Made by a program: the position numbers and the translations under genes
NCBI GenBank assembly: GCA_965231765.1
Contig: OZ246887.1
Span: 496,001-560,000 of the forward strand
DNA length: 64,000 nt
Reading direction: 5' to 3'
Origin: JAAXHF01 sp963665955
Lineage (GTDB): Bacteria > Desulfobacterota > Binatia > Bin18
Notes under the pieces: generated by a model
Seen by the model: only the letters and a program-made list of their open reading frames with translations
What the model was told of the DNA's origin: nothing
The model's database searches: none
Part shown: piece after piece, positions 33,579-42,113 of the stretch
Layout of the letters: each line of letters opens with the position of its first letter
Position numbering within the stretch: position 1 is the first letter of the stretch

Positions 33579-33605
33579 ACGTGGGAGCGGTATTCTGCCC
33601 CCACG
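33579..33605. terminator. Hairpin between converging genes
   Basis: ACGTGGG (33579-33585) pairs with CCCACGT (33599-33605) behind the phosphotriesterase gene and ahead of the minus-strand gene at 33623. No T-run is present. Confidence 0.4.
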
Positions 33606-33622
33606 TATTCACAAAAGCAGTT

Positions 33623-33952
33623 CTACTCTCTCCGCGCCGCAGCAATCCGCCCGATATCATAACCATCAACTACCTGCGGCTGACCAAACTGTTCAACCGC
33701 AGGCGCAACTTCGGCCAAAGATAAGGTCAGCAGGAACAGCCGTTGGGCATCTGGCGGCAGATCGTCCAACGGGAATTGGTCGATATACGACAGCGCTTCG
33801 TCCGTCCGGGCTAACATGGCATCATAGAAATCTTTCAGCTCCTCTATGGTGCTCGCCTGTCGTTTGTCACTGCGCTCTTTTTCCGTTTCCAGCGCCCAGG
33901 CCGACCATTGCTCCAAGTCGCGAAACGCTTCCGGCAAGCTTGCATCAGGCAT
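33623..33952 (-). CDS. Small acidic protein coupled to the Rieske oxygenase
   Basis: A 109-residue, mostly helical, acidic protein (ELKDFYDAMLARTDEALSYIDQFPLDDLPPDAQRLFLLTLSLAEVAPAVEQFGQ). It overlaps the 3' end of the Rieske gene by eight bases, so it is translationally coupled with it. It ends with VVDGYDIGRIAAARRE. It has no Rieske or ferredoxin cysteines and is not a beta-subunit of the classical type. A small partner or stabiliser of the oxygenase is the simplest guess; I do not recognise a named family. Confidence 0.75.
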   Translation of the reverse strand: MPDASLPEAFRDLEQWSAWALETEKERSDKRQASTIEELKDFYDAMLARTDEALSYIDQFPLDDLPPDAQRLFLLTLSLAEVAPAVEQFGQPQVVDGYDIGRIAAARRE

Positions 33953-35240
33953 GTACGGCCTCTTTTCCGTTTGGTGTCACATCGATGCTGACCGACCGAC
34001 CGTTAATCATTCGCTCGACAACATCATGGCTATGCCGCACTAAGATTTCTTCATCTTGCAGATAGAATTCTTTTTTGGCACCTGAACTCAGCATCGCTTG
34101 CGTCTCTTCTAATGTCCGGCCATCCTCTAAAATAATATCCCGAAACAGGACATGTCCGTACTCTTGGGCAAAACGCTGGCCCGCAGTCTTGGCCTTAGGA
34201 AAATACTGGGTCGAATGCCAAATCGTGCGGTCCACCGCAATCGGCCAAAAGTTATGGGTAAAATACGAGCCTTCCGACACGTCCACAAAAAAGCACGGGA
34301 AGATCACATTGAGATCAAGCGTCCACTCTTCGTGCCGGAGTGGATTCACTCCAGCCGGCAGTCCGCTCATGTCGAAGTCTTTACGGATCAGAAAGCTGCT
34401 GTGCTTAAATGCCTGTGTGGCAACCGGACTCGGCTCAAGATACTGATTGCCAAACACAGAGGCACTGCCATGCCGGGCAAAGAGTCTGAAGTCGAGGGCA
34501 TGGGCGTACGGATTTTCCTTGCTGGTGAAGGAGTCCGGCGCAGAACGACGGTGCAAAAAACCAACGTGATAAATTTCTTGAAATGCGTCTTTGACCGCTT
34601 TCCAGTTGGCTTTGACCTCAGTCGTCCACGAGCCGCAGGTCGCCGAAATCTCATCAAACGGATAGCCGTCCAGACTTGTGCCCAATTCACCCAGGTATTC
34701 TTGTAGAGTTTCTTGCGGATTGGGGTCTACATGAATGAAAATAAAACCTTGCCACACATCGCAAGCGACTTGTGTCATACCAAGGGTATCTTTTTTCAGA
34801 TCAAAAAAATTCTCTTCATCAGGCACATGCCGGAGCGAACCATCCAAGCCATATGACCAGCCGTGAAATTTACAGGTGAACATCTGACACGTGCCCTGAT
34901 TGTCCCAGGCAATTTTATTGCCCCGGTGGGAACACATATTATGGAAAGCATTGATCTGGCCGTCTTTGCCCCGCACGACCAGGATCGAAGTCTGACACAT
35001 GGCGATGTCTTTGACAAAATAATCACCTGGATTTGGCAGCTGCTCAACCCGGCCAACGTTTAGCCAGACTTTCTTGAAGATATGTTCCCGCTCAAGCTCA
35101 AACTGTTCTTCCGAGGTGAAGACATCAGCCCGCACCGGTCCCCGATCCAGGTGCGGATAACGGTCGTGCCAAGTCAGACCGATTGAACCGTTGGCCTTAC
35201 CATTTCCATTTGTCGTCCCGTTCGTTGCACTCGCAGTCAT
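33945..35240 (-). CDS. Aromatic-ring-hydroxylating-type Rieske oxygenase, alpha subunit
   Basis: A 431-residue oxygenase. The Rieske cluster is Cys103-X-His105 (NMCSHRG) and Cys123-X2-His126 (FTCKFHGWSYG). The non-heme iron site has Glu222, His225 and His230 (FQEIYHVGFLH); the third carboxylate lies further on. The N-terminus (TNGTTNGNGKANGS) is a low-complexity Asn/Gly tail. AAAGGAGGG precedes the ATG. No ferredoxin or reductase is adjacent; electrons must come from elsewhere. It is first in a two-gene unit with the acidic protein at 33623. Substrate unknown, probably an aromatic or terpenoid acid. Confidence 0.93.
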   Translation of the reverse strand: MTASATNGTTNGNGKANGSIGLTWHDRYPHLDRGPVRADVFTSEEQFELEREHIFKKVWLNVGRVEQLPNPGDYFVKDIAMCQTSILVVRGKDGQINAFHNMCSHRGNKIAWDNQGTCQMFTCKFHGWSYGLDGSLRHVPDEENFFDLKKDTLGMTQVACDVWQGFIFIHVDPNPQETLQEYLGELGTSLDGYPFDEISATCGSWTTEVKANWKAVKDAFQEIYHVGFLHRRSAPDSFTSKENPYAHALDFRLFARHGSASVFGNQYLEPSPVATQAFKHSSFLIRKDFDMSGLPAGVNPLRHEEWTLDLNVIFPCFFVDVSEGSYFTHNFWPIAVDRTIWHSTQYFPKAKTAGQRFAQEYGHVLFRDIILEDGRTLEETQAMLSSGAKKEFYLQDEEILVRHSHDVVERMINGRSVSIDVTPNGKEAVHA

Positions 35241-35318
35241 CGTGTTCCCTCCTTTAGGAAGCGCGATAGCGCTCCCAAGTGCCCAGTTTCATAGCATATT
35301 GACAGTGGATTGTCCTCT

Positions 35319-36497
35319 CTATAAACCGAGCGACATCTTAGCCATAATATTCCGCTGGATCTCATTCGAACCCGCATAAATCGAGGCTTTGCGGTAGTTA
35401 CAATAGCGCTGGGCCAAGTTTGCCGTTTCAGTATCGAAGTCCGTGTCTTGCGTCGGATACGCTGGAGCGGCCAACGGACCCGCCACGTCCAGCATCAGCT
35501 CGGTCAGGGCTTGCTGAATCTCGGTTCCCCGGACCTTGAGCAACGACACCTCTGCCCCGATTTCACGACCACGTTGGATTTGATCCAGAAAGCGCAGATT
35601 TGTCACTTCAAGTGCCATGAGTTCAATTTCAACGCGTGATACCCTGTCTTGAAAGCGCGGATCGTCACTAAGCGGTTTGCCGTTTTTGCAGCGGGTGGCA
35701 GCCAGCTCCTTGAGCCTGGCCAGATCACGTTTGGATGCACCGATTTCACCGGTATTGAGGCGTTCATAACCCAACAGAAACTTGGCGACGGTCCAGCCGT
35801 CTCCTTCTTTATGGACCAAGTTTTCGGCTGGTACTTTCACATTTTCAAAAAAGACTTCATTCAGATCATGTGTCTCACTCATCAACAGCAGCGGGCGGAC
35901 CGTGATACCGGGGGTTTTCATATCAATCAGGATAAACGAGATACCCAGCTGTTTTTTTGGCGCCTGGGGGTCCGTCCGCACCAAACAAAAAATCCAGTCG
36001 GCATAATGCGCAAAGGACGTCCAAATCTTCTGGCCGTTGAGGATATAGTGATCGCCCTCCCGAACAGCGCTCATCTTGAGCGCAGCCAAATCAGAGCCCG
36101 CTTCCGGTTCGGAGTAGCCCTGGCACCACACTTCATCACCATTGTAAATTTTAGGCAGGAAGCGCTTTTTCTGCTTTTCAGTACCAAACCGAAGCAACAC
36201 TGGGCCACACATCGGCACGCCAGTCGGTAGCGGTATCGGACAGCCAGCCGCCGTGCACTCTTCCTCAAGGATATAGCGCTGCACCGCCGTCCAATTCAGA
36301 CCACCCCATTCCTCGTCCCAATGCGGAGCAATCCAGCCCTTGGCGGCCAAGATACGGTGCCAGCGTTGAAAATCTTCCCGTTCAAGCTGAGAGTAGTTCA
36401 TCACTTTGTCCCGCAGATCGTCTGGGAGATTGGCCCGAATCCAGGTCCGGACTTCATCCCGAAAGGCGAGATCTTCAGCTGAGTAGTTTAAGTCCAT
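35319..36497 (-). CDS. Acyl-CoA dehydrogenase
   Basis: A 392-residue flavoprotein of ordinary acyl-CoA dehydrogenase length. Signatures: PHWDEEWGGLNWTAVQRYIL, QGYSEPEAGSDLAALKMSAV (the family's FAD/substrate loop), HYILNGQKIWTSFAHYADWIFCLVRTD, and the C-terminal YRKASIYAGSNEIQRNIMAKMSLGL, where GSNEIQRN is the family's FAD-contact pattern. AAGGAG precedes the ATG. It lies 78 bases upstream of the Rieske gene and may be cotranscribed. It introduces a double bond into an acyl-CoA; the chain type is unknown, although similar proteins serve sterol and branched-chain catabolism. Confidence 0.92.
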   Translation of the reverse strand: MDLNYSAEDLAFRDEVRTWIRANLPDDLRDKVMNYSQLEREDFQRWHRILAAKGWIAPHWDEEWGGLNWTAVQRYILEEECTAAGCPIPLPTGVPMCGPVLLRFGTEKQKKRFLPKIYNGDEVWCQGYSEPEAGSDLAALKMSAVREGDHYILNGQKIWTSFAHYADWIFCLVRTDPQAPKKQLGISFILIDMKTPGITVRPLLLMSETHDLNEVFFENVKVPAENLVHKEGDGWTVAKFLLGYERLNTGEIGASKRDLARLKELAATRCKNGKPLSDDPRFQDRVSRVEIELMALEVTNLRFLDQIQRGREIGAEVSLLKVRGTEIQQALTELMLDVAGPLAAPAYPTQDTDFDTETANLAQRYCNYRKASIYAGSNEIQRNIMAKMSLGL

Positions 36498-36638
36498 ACC
36501 GTCTCCTTACCCTCTTCTTCACCTGCGACGCATTGTGCCTGAGACCATATCCGGCTGCCAAGCCCTGTGTTGCGCTCTTGCTCTGTGCCTCCCCATCATG
36601 ATTAACCAGCATGTGGCCGATAAAATAAGGAGGATGAC

Positions 36639-37661
36639 ATGGACATTGGCTTATTATTCCCGTTTCGCAACCCGCCGCAATGGCGCAAACCCTGGCCCCA
36701 GTTTTATGCTGAACAGCTCAAACAAACGCAGATATCAGAAGAACTGGGCTATGACACCGTTTGGCTGACTGAGCATCACTTTGCCGAAGATGGGTACTCC
36801 CCTTCCCTGCTGCCGATTGCCAGTGCTGTGGCAACCATGACCAACCGCGTCCGAATTGGCACGTTTCTGTTGCTGTTACCTTTGCACAATGCGGTACGGG
36901 TTGGAGAAGATGCGGCAACGGTTGATATCATCTCCAACGGCCGTTTCGATATGGGCTTTGGGCAGGGCTATTCCCCATCAGAGTTCGAAGGTTATGGCAT
37001 TCCCCGCAAAGAGCGGGCTTCCCTTCTAGAGGAAGGTATTGAAGTCATCCGGGGCATGTGGACCCAAGATCCTTTCTCGTATGAAGGCAAGCACTACAAT
37101 TTAAAAAACATCAGCTTAGTCCCTAAACCCGCTCAAACTCCACATCCACCAGTGTGGATTGGAGCCGGACAGCCAAAAGCCGTCGAGCGGGCTGCTCGGA
37201 TGGGCTGTCATTTCCTGGGAGCAAGTGACGCCTTTGCCCAGGAGACCTATGATAATGCACTCCGTGCTCATGGACGTGATCCCAAAAACTTCCACGCTGC
37301 GCAGCTGCGCTGGGCACACGTCGCCCCAACGCGAGAGGAAGCCTGGAACAATGTCCAAGAGCATCTGCACTACATGTTAAGCTGGTACGGCCGCTGGTTG
37401 GCCGAAGCCAAGGATTTTGTTGGAGCAGAAAAATTCGCTCAGCTACCACCAGCGGCAGAACTGCGCAATGTGACGGATCAACTCATTGGTGCTCCGATGG
37501 TCGGCACGCCTGACGAAGTTGGCCGTGAGATTGAAGCCATGACAAGCAAAATACGGACGACCCATCTGGTCATGGGCATGCATCTGCCTGGTTTAGATCC
37601 AGCCAAGAGTCAAAAGTCGATGGAACTGTTTGCCAAGGAGATTATGCCGGGTCTGCACTAA
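36639..37661 (+). CDS. LLM-class flavin oxidoreductase
   Basis: A 340-residue luciferase-like enzyme. Blocks: MDIGLLFPFRNPPQWRKPW, LGYDTVWLTEHHFAEDGYSPS (EHH motif at about 45-47), VRIGTFLLLLPLHNAVRVGEDAATVDIISNGR, MGFGQGYSPSEFEGYG, VPKPAQTPHPPVWIG. The EHH motif links it to the gene at 7338. AAGGAGGATGAC lies before ATG 36639. It diverges from the acyl-CoA dehydrogenase over 141 bases, where both promoters must lie. Confidence 0.92.
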   Translation: MDIGLLFPFRNPPQWRKPWPQFYAEQLKQTQISEELGYDTVWLTEHHFAEDGYSPSLLPIASAVATMTNRVRIGTFLLLLPLHNAVRVGEDAATVDIISNGRFDMGFGQGYSPSEFEGYGIPRKERASLLEEGIEVIRGMWTQDPFSYEGKHYNLKNISLVPKPAQTPHPPVWIGAGQPKAVERAARMGCHFLGASDAFAQETYDNALRAHGRDPKNFHAAQLRWAHVAPTREEAWNNVQEHLHYMLSWYGRWLAEAKDFVGAEKFAQLPPAAELRNVTDQLIGAPMVGTPDEVGREIEAMTSKIRTTHLVMGMHLPGLDPAKSQKSMELFAKEIMPGLH

Positions 37662-37681
37662 TCAAGCCCCCGCAACGGGAG

Positions 37682-37797
37682 CTACTGACATCGGAGCGGA
37701 TGAGCGAGGGAGACCCCCATGCGCCGGACCTCCTCAGCAAAAAAGTCCAGTTCTTCCAAAGCCAGCTGCAAGGCACGGCTATCAGGATGCTCCTCAA
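37682..37797 (-). pseudogene. Duplicated 3' fragment of pheA
   Basis: On the minus strand this encodes the last 34 or so residues of PheA in frame with a stop (rc CTA at 37682-37684): PDSRALQLALEELDFFAEEV, then RRMGVSLAHPL. It is about 94% identical to the end of the true pheA at 38644-38760, differing at roughly seven sites that are mostly silent. The rest of pheA is absent here. It is one arm of a direct duplication flanking the small gene at 37846. Confidence 0.85.
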
Positions 37798-37845
37798 CTC
37801 TCCACACGCACCCTCGACGCGCTCTCCGTCGAGGGCAAGGAAATC

Positions 37846-38199
37846 ATGAGAAAAGCAATCTTGTACGTTCTCGCGGGGCTTGGGCTGACACTGTCGCTTC
37901 TCATCGGCGTCGGCGCGTGGATCGATGTCAGATCGTTCGACCGCACCCAGGGTGGATACGAGCCGCCCTATACCGGCTACACCGGCGAGCCCACTGATTG
38001 GGCTGAAACCGACGTGACGGAAACCGGCATGGTCCGCCGCGGTCTTGTGCTAGACACCCTGTTCGATTGCGCGACCAGCATGATCGAAATCGAACTCTAT
38101 GGGCAGCGAATCCCGTTCCGCAAAGTGTCGGAGCGTGGAATACAGGTCCACAAACCCCGCGAAGCCTGCGCCGAGAGGGGCTTCAAGACGGGGTTTTGA
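37846..38199 (+). CDS. Small single-pass membrane protein, unknown
   Basis: A 117-residue protein with an N-terminal membrane segment (MRKAILYVLAGLGLTLSLL, continuing to residue 25) and an exported part (DRTQGGYEPPYTGYTGEPTD, then TLFDCATSMIEIELYGQR, PREACAERG). Two cysteines may form a disulfide. AAGGA lies before the ATG. It lies between the two copies of the pheA 3' end and seems to have been inserted there. I do not recognise the family. Confidence 0.5.
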   Translation: MRKAILYVLAGLGLTLSLLIGVGAWIDVRSFDRTQGGYEPPYTGYTGEPTDWAETDVTETGMVRRGLVLDTLFDCATSMIEIELYGQRIPFRKVSERGIQVHKPREACAERGFKTGF

Positions 38200-38643
38200 T
38201 GGGTGGCGCCGCAGAGTGCGGGCTTCCCGAATTTCTTTATTGCTACGCATACAGTGTTATGCAATTACGCCGTTGCGTGAGCAGAAATGGGTGTGTATTG
38301 CGCCGACCCTGGAGGCGGAGTTGGAGTCTGAAACCTCCACTCAGTGGCCTTTGGTCTCAATCCGGTGTTGGGGGGGTAACGATAAGAGGCACCTCAGAGG
38401 CAAGAGACGCCCAGGCGCGTGAAAACAATAGAAATTTTTAGTTCAATCAGTGAGACGAATGCGCATACCACGGACGCGAGGGTGTCCCCCATATTGTTCA
38501 GGATCGACAGTTATCCTTGTCGGAGAACTTGGCCATATCGAGCCCCTTCGTTAGGCATCAAGATCTATTTCTTGCGGAAAGCTGGGGGAAGTTTTGCAGC
38601 TCTGGCCGGTCGCAGACTTCTTGCCAATTCATCTCAAGCCCCT
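38200..38643. other. Inserted segment with no recognisable gene
   Basis: These 444 bases lie between the small membrane protein gene and the second pheA copy. Open frames are present but none has a ribosome site with a family-like sequence; the long plus frame from 38419 is a shadow of pheA. I see no RNA gene or terminal inverted repeats. Confidence 0.45.
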
Positions 38644-39489
38644 TCACTGACCTCGGAACGGATGAGCGAGGTAGACCCCCATGCGCCGAACCTCCTCAGC
38701 AAAAAAGTCCAGTTCTTCCAAAGCCAGCTGCAATGCACGGCTATCAGGATGTCCCTCAATTTCACAATAGAATTGTCCAACCTGAAAGCCTGGTACGATA
38801 TAGCTCTCGAGCTTGGTCATATTAAGGCCATTGGTCGCAAACCCGCCAAGCGCCTTATACAACGCAGCCGGAATATGACGGATACGGAAGATAAGACTGG
38901 TCAGGAAAACTTCGTCTTCTGTATACGCTGGAATCACTTCTTGCCGAGACAGAATCAGAAACCGAGTCGTATTATGGTCAGCATCTTGGACATCCTCTTC
39001 CAACACATCCAGGCCGTAGATTCCAGCTGCGAGCGGGGAAGCAATGGCGGCATGCGCACGGTCGCCACGTTGGGCGATCTCTTCTGCGGCTCCTGCTGTA
39101 TCGGCGTGCACATGGGCTTGCAGCTGTAAGCGCCGGATCATTTCGCGACATTGAGGAATGGCGTGCACGTGGCTGTGGACATGTTTGAGTTCACTGATTT
39201 GGCTTCCTTTGACCCCAAGCAGCGCATGTCGAATCGGTTGAAAATGCTCGCCGATAATGTACAGCCCGCCTTCAGGCAGCAAGTGATGCACGTCAGCCAC
39301 CCGGCCGGCCAGCGTATTATCCACAGGAATCATGGCCAGTTCAGCCTCGCGACTCTGCACAGCCCGGAACGCGTCTTCAAAAGAGTTGCACGGCAAGGGT
39401 TCTCTTTCCGGGTAGGCACTCCGGCAAGCGAGATCAGAATAGGCTCCGGCAAAGCCTTGAAAAGCAATTTTAGTCGATTCTTTTGGCAT
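38644..39489 (-). CDS. pheA: Prephenate dehydratase
   Basis: A 281-residue monofunctional prephenate dehydratase. The catalytic domain (about 6-185) has IAFQGFAGAYSDLACRSAYP, MIPVDNTLAGRVADVHHLL, AAIASPLAAGIYGLDVL and the active-site NTTRFLIL. A C-terminal ACT domain follows (SLIFRIRHIPAALYKALGGF, NMTKLESYIVPGFQVGQFY). In the ACT domain the usual ESRP is replaced by ESYI, so phenylalanine feedback may differ. It makes phenylpyruvate for phenylalanine synthesis. The last ~112 bases are duplicated at 37682-37797. Confidence 0.95.
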   Translation of the reverse strand: MPKESTKIAFQGFAGAYSDLACRSAYPEREPLPCNSFEDAFRAVQSREAELAMIPVDNTLAGRVADVHHLLPEGGLYIIGEHFQPIRHALLGVKGSQISELKHVHSHVHAIPQCREMIRRLQLQAHVHADTAGAAEEIAQRGDRAHAAIASPLAAGIYGLDVLEEDVQDADHNTTRFLILSRQEVIPAYTEDEVFLTSLIFRIRHIPAALYKALGGFATNGLNMTKLESYIVPGFQVGQFYCEIEGHPDSRALQLALEELDFFAEEVRRMGVYLAHPFRGQ

Positions 39490-39890
39490 AGCCCCCTTTA
39501 TATGACGGATACACGGATTGCTGGCTACTCCCTGCTGTCTAGTGAAAGTGAGACGAAACGACTGTGACAGGCAGAGTCGTCAGTGATGCAACGGCGGGCT
39601 TGATATCCCGTAGGCCAGGCCCGGAGTCGAATAAGATTGCGCGGCTTTGGCCGAGAGCGTGGCTCACCAATCGCAATCGTCTGGGAATCGATGGACTCAA
39701 GAGTGAAGTAATCATCGAACCAGGTTACCGACTCTGATTAAGGATGCGTGAGAACGTAATCCGCTTCATTACACGTTTCAGGGCTGCAATTTCGTCAGAG
39801 TTTCGTCAACGATAATAATTCAGACGGCTTCATCTTCAATGCTTAGGCAATCAGGATCAGGTTCATCAAGGATAGGTAAACGAGCCACTC
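39490..39890. other. Intergenic stretch with no gene seen
   Basis: These 401 bases between pheA's start and the antitoxin stop show no convincing gene. A short minus-strand peptide frame (VARLPILDEPDPDCLSIEDE) begins directly after the antitoxin stop, near 39894, and ends in TGA near 39829; it is too small to claim. Confidence 0.45.
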
Positions 39891-40112
39891 TTAAGCAGCA
39901 TAACGAATCACTTCTAGCTCGGCGGTTTCATCTACTCGTTCCAGCATAGTGTCAATGCGCATCATTACAGCATCCTCAATCAGATACTCACGACATGCCC
40001 CACATTGTAAGACTGGCAGCTGCTTCAAGATGACAATGTGTTCCTCTGACAGCTTAAACGGCAGGTTAGTAAGAATCGGCTCCATGCCAGCACCACAAAC
40101 AGTACACTTCAT
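39891..40112 (-). CDS. YgiT-type zinc-finger antitoxin
   Basis: A 73-residue protein starting MKCTVCGAGM; the zinc site is CTVCG and CGACREYL. The start overlaps the toxin stop by four bases (ATGA), so the pair is translationally coupled. The upstream extension in this frame is a shadow. Similar zinc-finger domains are the N-terminal part of MqsA. Its expected role is to neutralise the DUF4258 protein and perhaps repress the operon. Confidence 0.85.
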   Translation of the reverse strand: MKCTVCGAGMEPILTNLPFKLSEEHIVILKQLPVLQCGACREYLIEDAVMMRIDTMLERVDETAELEVIRYAA

Positions 40113-40450
40113 GAGGAATTCCTCCGGGTTTTTAGATCCTCTTCCCATTCATCTGGGCTGGGGTAGTAGGCTGTTACAATCCGCACGTTCTGTCCATCCA
40201 CGTCAGCACCAAACAATACATGGAACGCTTCTCCATGCCATCGCCCAAGGAGTAGATAGCTCGGAAAATATTTGTCTTGAGGATTCTCTTCTATGACCTC
40301 ATAGCTCTCGACGGCTGCAATAATCACCCCACGGGTAATGAACCTCTGCCGCAAGCGCATGTTCACATGGTAAGTCCAAAGCATCCGGCCACCATGAAGG
40401 CAGTCACGAATAAACAAGAGAGGGCTCCCAGGAATCTTTCGTTCAGCCAT
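40109..40450 (-). CDS. DUF4258 (RelE/MqsR-like) toxin
   Basis: A 113-residue protein beginning MAERKIPGSPLLFIRDCLHG. ATG 40450 has AGGATGG just upstream; longer versions of the frame lack support. The DUF4258 core is RMLWTYHVNMRLRQRFI, VESYEVIEENPQDKYFPSYLLLG, FHVLFGADVDGQNVRIVTAY and WEEDLKTRR. The family is a RelE-superfamily mRNA interferase or a decayed version; the His in WTYHVNMR is typical. Toxin-first order with a downstream YgiT-type antitoxin matches mqsRA-like loci. Confidence 0.85.
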   Translation of the reverse strand: MAERKIPGSPLLFIRDCLHGGRMLWTYHVNMRLRQRFITRGVIIAAVESYEVIEENPQDKYFPSYLLLGRWHGEAFHVLFGADVDGQNVRIVTAYYPSPDEWEEDLKTRRNSS

Positions 40451-40565
40451 TGCCCATCCTACCCGAACTTGTAAGCGGTCTCGGAGCCCGCACGGATCAG
40501 GAACAAAGCGGTGGCTCTGCAGGAATGTGTGGCAGCGGACATTCACCTTCAATAGAGGGAAACAG

Positions 40566-40606
40566 AAAAAAGCCCCTGAAAGCCTAATCCGGCTCATCAG
40601 GGGCTC
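40566..40606 (-). terminator. Rho-independent terminator of the LLM gene
   Basis: On the minus strand AGCCCCTGA (40605-40597) and TCAGGGGCT (40579-40571) make a nine-base stem followed by TTTTTT (40571-40566). It lies 27 bases after the stop of the gene at 40633. Confidence 0.9.
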
Positions 40607-40632
40607 TTCATCATCTTGCAACTAGTTGAAGC

Positions 40633-41982
40633 CTACGCAGCCATCAACTCTGCCAACGCCTGCGGGTCACTGACCGGAGCAGGTTCGCTGCCATTCAGCG
40701 GGACTGAGCCTGGTGTCCGCTCGTACGGGCTGACGAGGCCGAGTTCCTTACCATGGTCGCGCATGGCTGGAATAACATGCTCGTCGAGCAATTCCAGGCA
40801 ACGCTTACGGTCTTTGGCCGGGACTGGACCGTCGAGCCAGAAGGAGAAGATACCAGGGCGGAGAATGTCCTGAATCTTCTTGAGCTTCGGAATAACGGTG
40901 TCTGGCGTACCGGCGATCATGACCATGTCTTTTAAGACATCAGGATAGCCATCGTAGATTATGTTTTTGACGCCTTCGACTTCTTCATCTGTCTTTTCAA
41001 AGCCCTCACCGTATAGCGGCTTGGCAGACGCATTCACCCCGAAATTGCTTTGGGCGAGACGTTTGGTCGCAGCTTTTGAATTATAGCCCGGAGGGAACAT
41101 CCATTCTGGACGGGCAAAGTGGGCGAAGGCACCACCGTACAGAATACGTTTACCCATCTCCTGAGCCTTCTCTTCGGTATCAGCGACCATCACCGGTTGC
41201 AAATATCCAAAGTTCTCTGGCCCGGCTTGATAGCCTTCACGGGCTGCTGCTTTGGAATAAAAGTCCCACAGCTCCAAGGTCGGCTCCAGACGCGTTGCCA
41301 AGGCAACATACGGATAGCGTCGTCGCGCGCACCAGTGGGCGGTCTCAGGGCTGATCAGGCCAGGAATCCACATCTGCGGATGCGGCTGCTGATAGGGCAA
41401 CACCCATGGATTGACATGCCGGAAGTGGAAGTGTTTACCTTCATGCCGGAACGGACCGGGGGTCGTCCAGGCTTTGATGATAAAATCCACGCCTTCTTCA
41501 AAAAACTCACGATTGAGGGCAGGGTTAGCATTATTGGCCAACTGTTCGGAACCAGCACCACGTACCCAGCCGGTGACCATACGGCCCTCTGAAATAAGGT
41601 CGATCATGGCCAGCTCTTCGGCCAGACGCAGCGCGTTTGCCACAGTTGGGACAGGATTCCCAAGCAACGCAATTTTTATCCGCTCGGTTGCCTTGGCCAA
41701 AACAGACGCCTCAACATCCATGACGGCGCCTAGACAAAACGGCGTGGCATGATGTTCGTTCAACATCACACCATCAAAATTGAGCAATTTTTGGTCTGTG
41801 TAAATCTTCTCGTCTAGGTACTGATTCAGCAACCGAGCGCCGTGTTTGCGGTCAAACAGACGATTCGGGGCACCAAAAAAGCTCCGTCGACGAACGATGT
41901 CGGTTTCGAGTTCATTATACTTGGCCAGATCTTCTTCCGGATCATAGTGATAGGCCCGTTCGGTAAACCACATAAAATGCAT
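40633..41982 (-). CDS. Long LLM-class flavin oxidoreductase
   Basis: A 449-residue luciferase-like enzyme, about 100 residues longer than the others here. N-terminus MHFMWFTERAYHYDPEEDLA, then NRLFDRKHGARLLNQYLDEKIYTDQKLL before the usual FDGVMLNEHHATPFCLGAV (EHH motif at about 78-80). Further blocks: IKIALLGNPVPTVANALRLA, MIDLISEGRMVTGWVRG, GFEKTDEEVEGVKNII. AAGGAGGAC lies before the ATG and a clear terminator follows. The extra N-terminal helix and long C-terminus indicate a distinct branch, possibly with a large substrate. Confidence 0.92.
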   Translation of the reverse strand: MHFMWFTERAYHYDPEEDLAKYNELETDIVRRRSFFGAPNRLFDRKHGARLLNQYLDEKIYTDQKLLNFDGVMLNEHHATPFCLGAVMDVEASVLAKATERIKIALLGNPVPTVANALRLAEELAMIDLISEGRMVTGWVRGAGSEQLANNANPALNREFFEEGVDFIIKAWTTPGPFRHEGKHFHFRHVNPWVLPYQQPHPQMWIPGLISPETAHWCARRRYPYVALATRLEPTLELWDFYSKAAAREGYQAGPENFGYLQPVMVADTEEKAQEMGKRILYGGAFAHFARPEWMFPPGYNSKAATKRLAQSNFGVNASAKPLYGEGFEKTDEEVEGVKNIIYDGYPDVLKDMVMIAGTPDTVIPKLKKIQDILRPGIFSFWLDGPVPAKDRKRCLELLDEHVIPAMRDHGKELGLVSPYERTPGSVPLNGSEPAPVSDPQALAELMAA

Positions 41983-42113
41983 ACACTGTCCTCCTTATCT
42001 GCACCCTCTTCTTTGCCGTAGCAGTTTTCTGCTGGCACCGGTAAACCTTTCCTTCTTACCCCGCAGCCTGTTGGAAGGAAAGAGGGCAAGAGAAGGATTT
42101 CCGCCGGCCTGCC

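Noticed and set aside
38419..39129. Plus-strand 236-codon open frame over the pheA end
   Set aside because: Mostly antisense to pheA, with no ribosome site; the minus-strand gene explains the region.
39829..39894. Short peptide frame VARLPILDEPDPDCLSIEDE after the antitoxin
   Set aside because: Only about 22 codons, GTG start, no family support; may be a remnant of a third toxin-antitoxin component but cannot be claimed.
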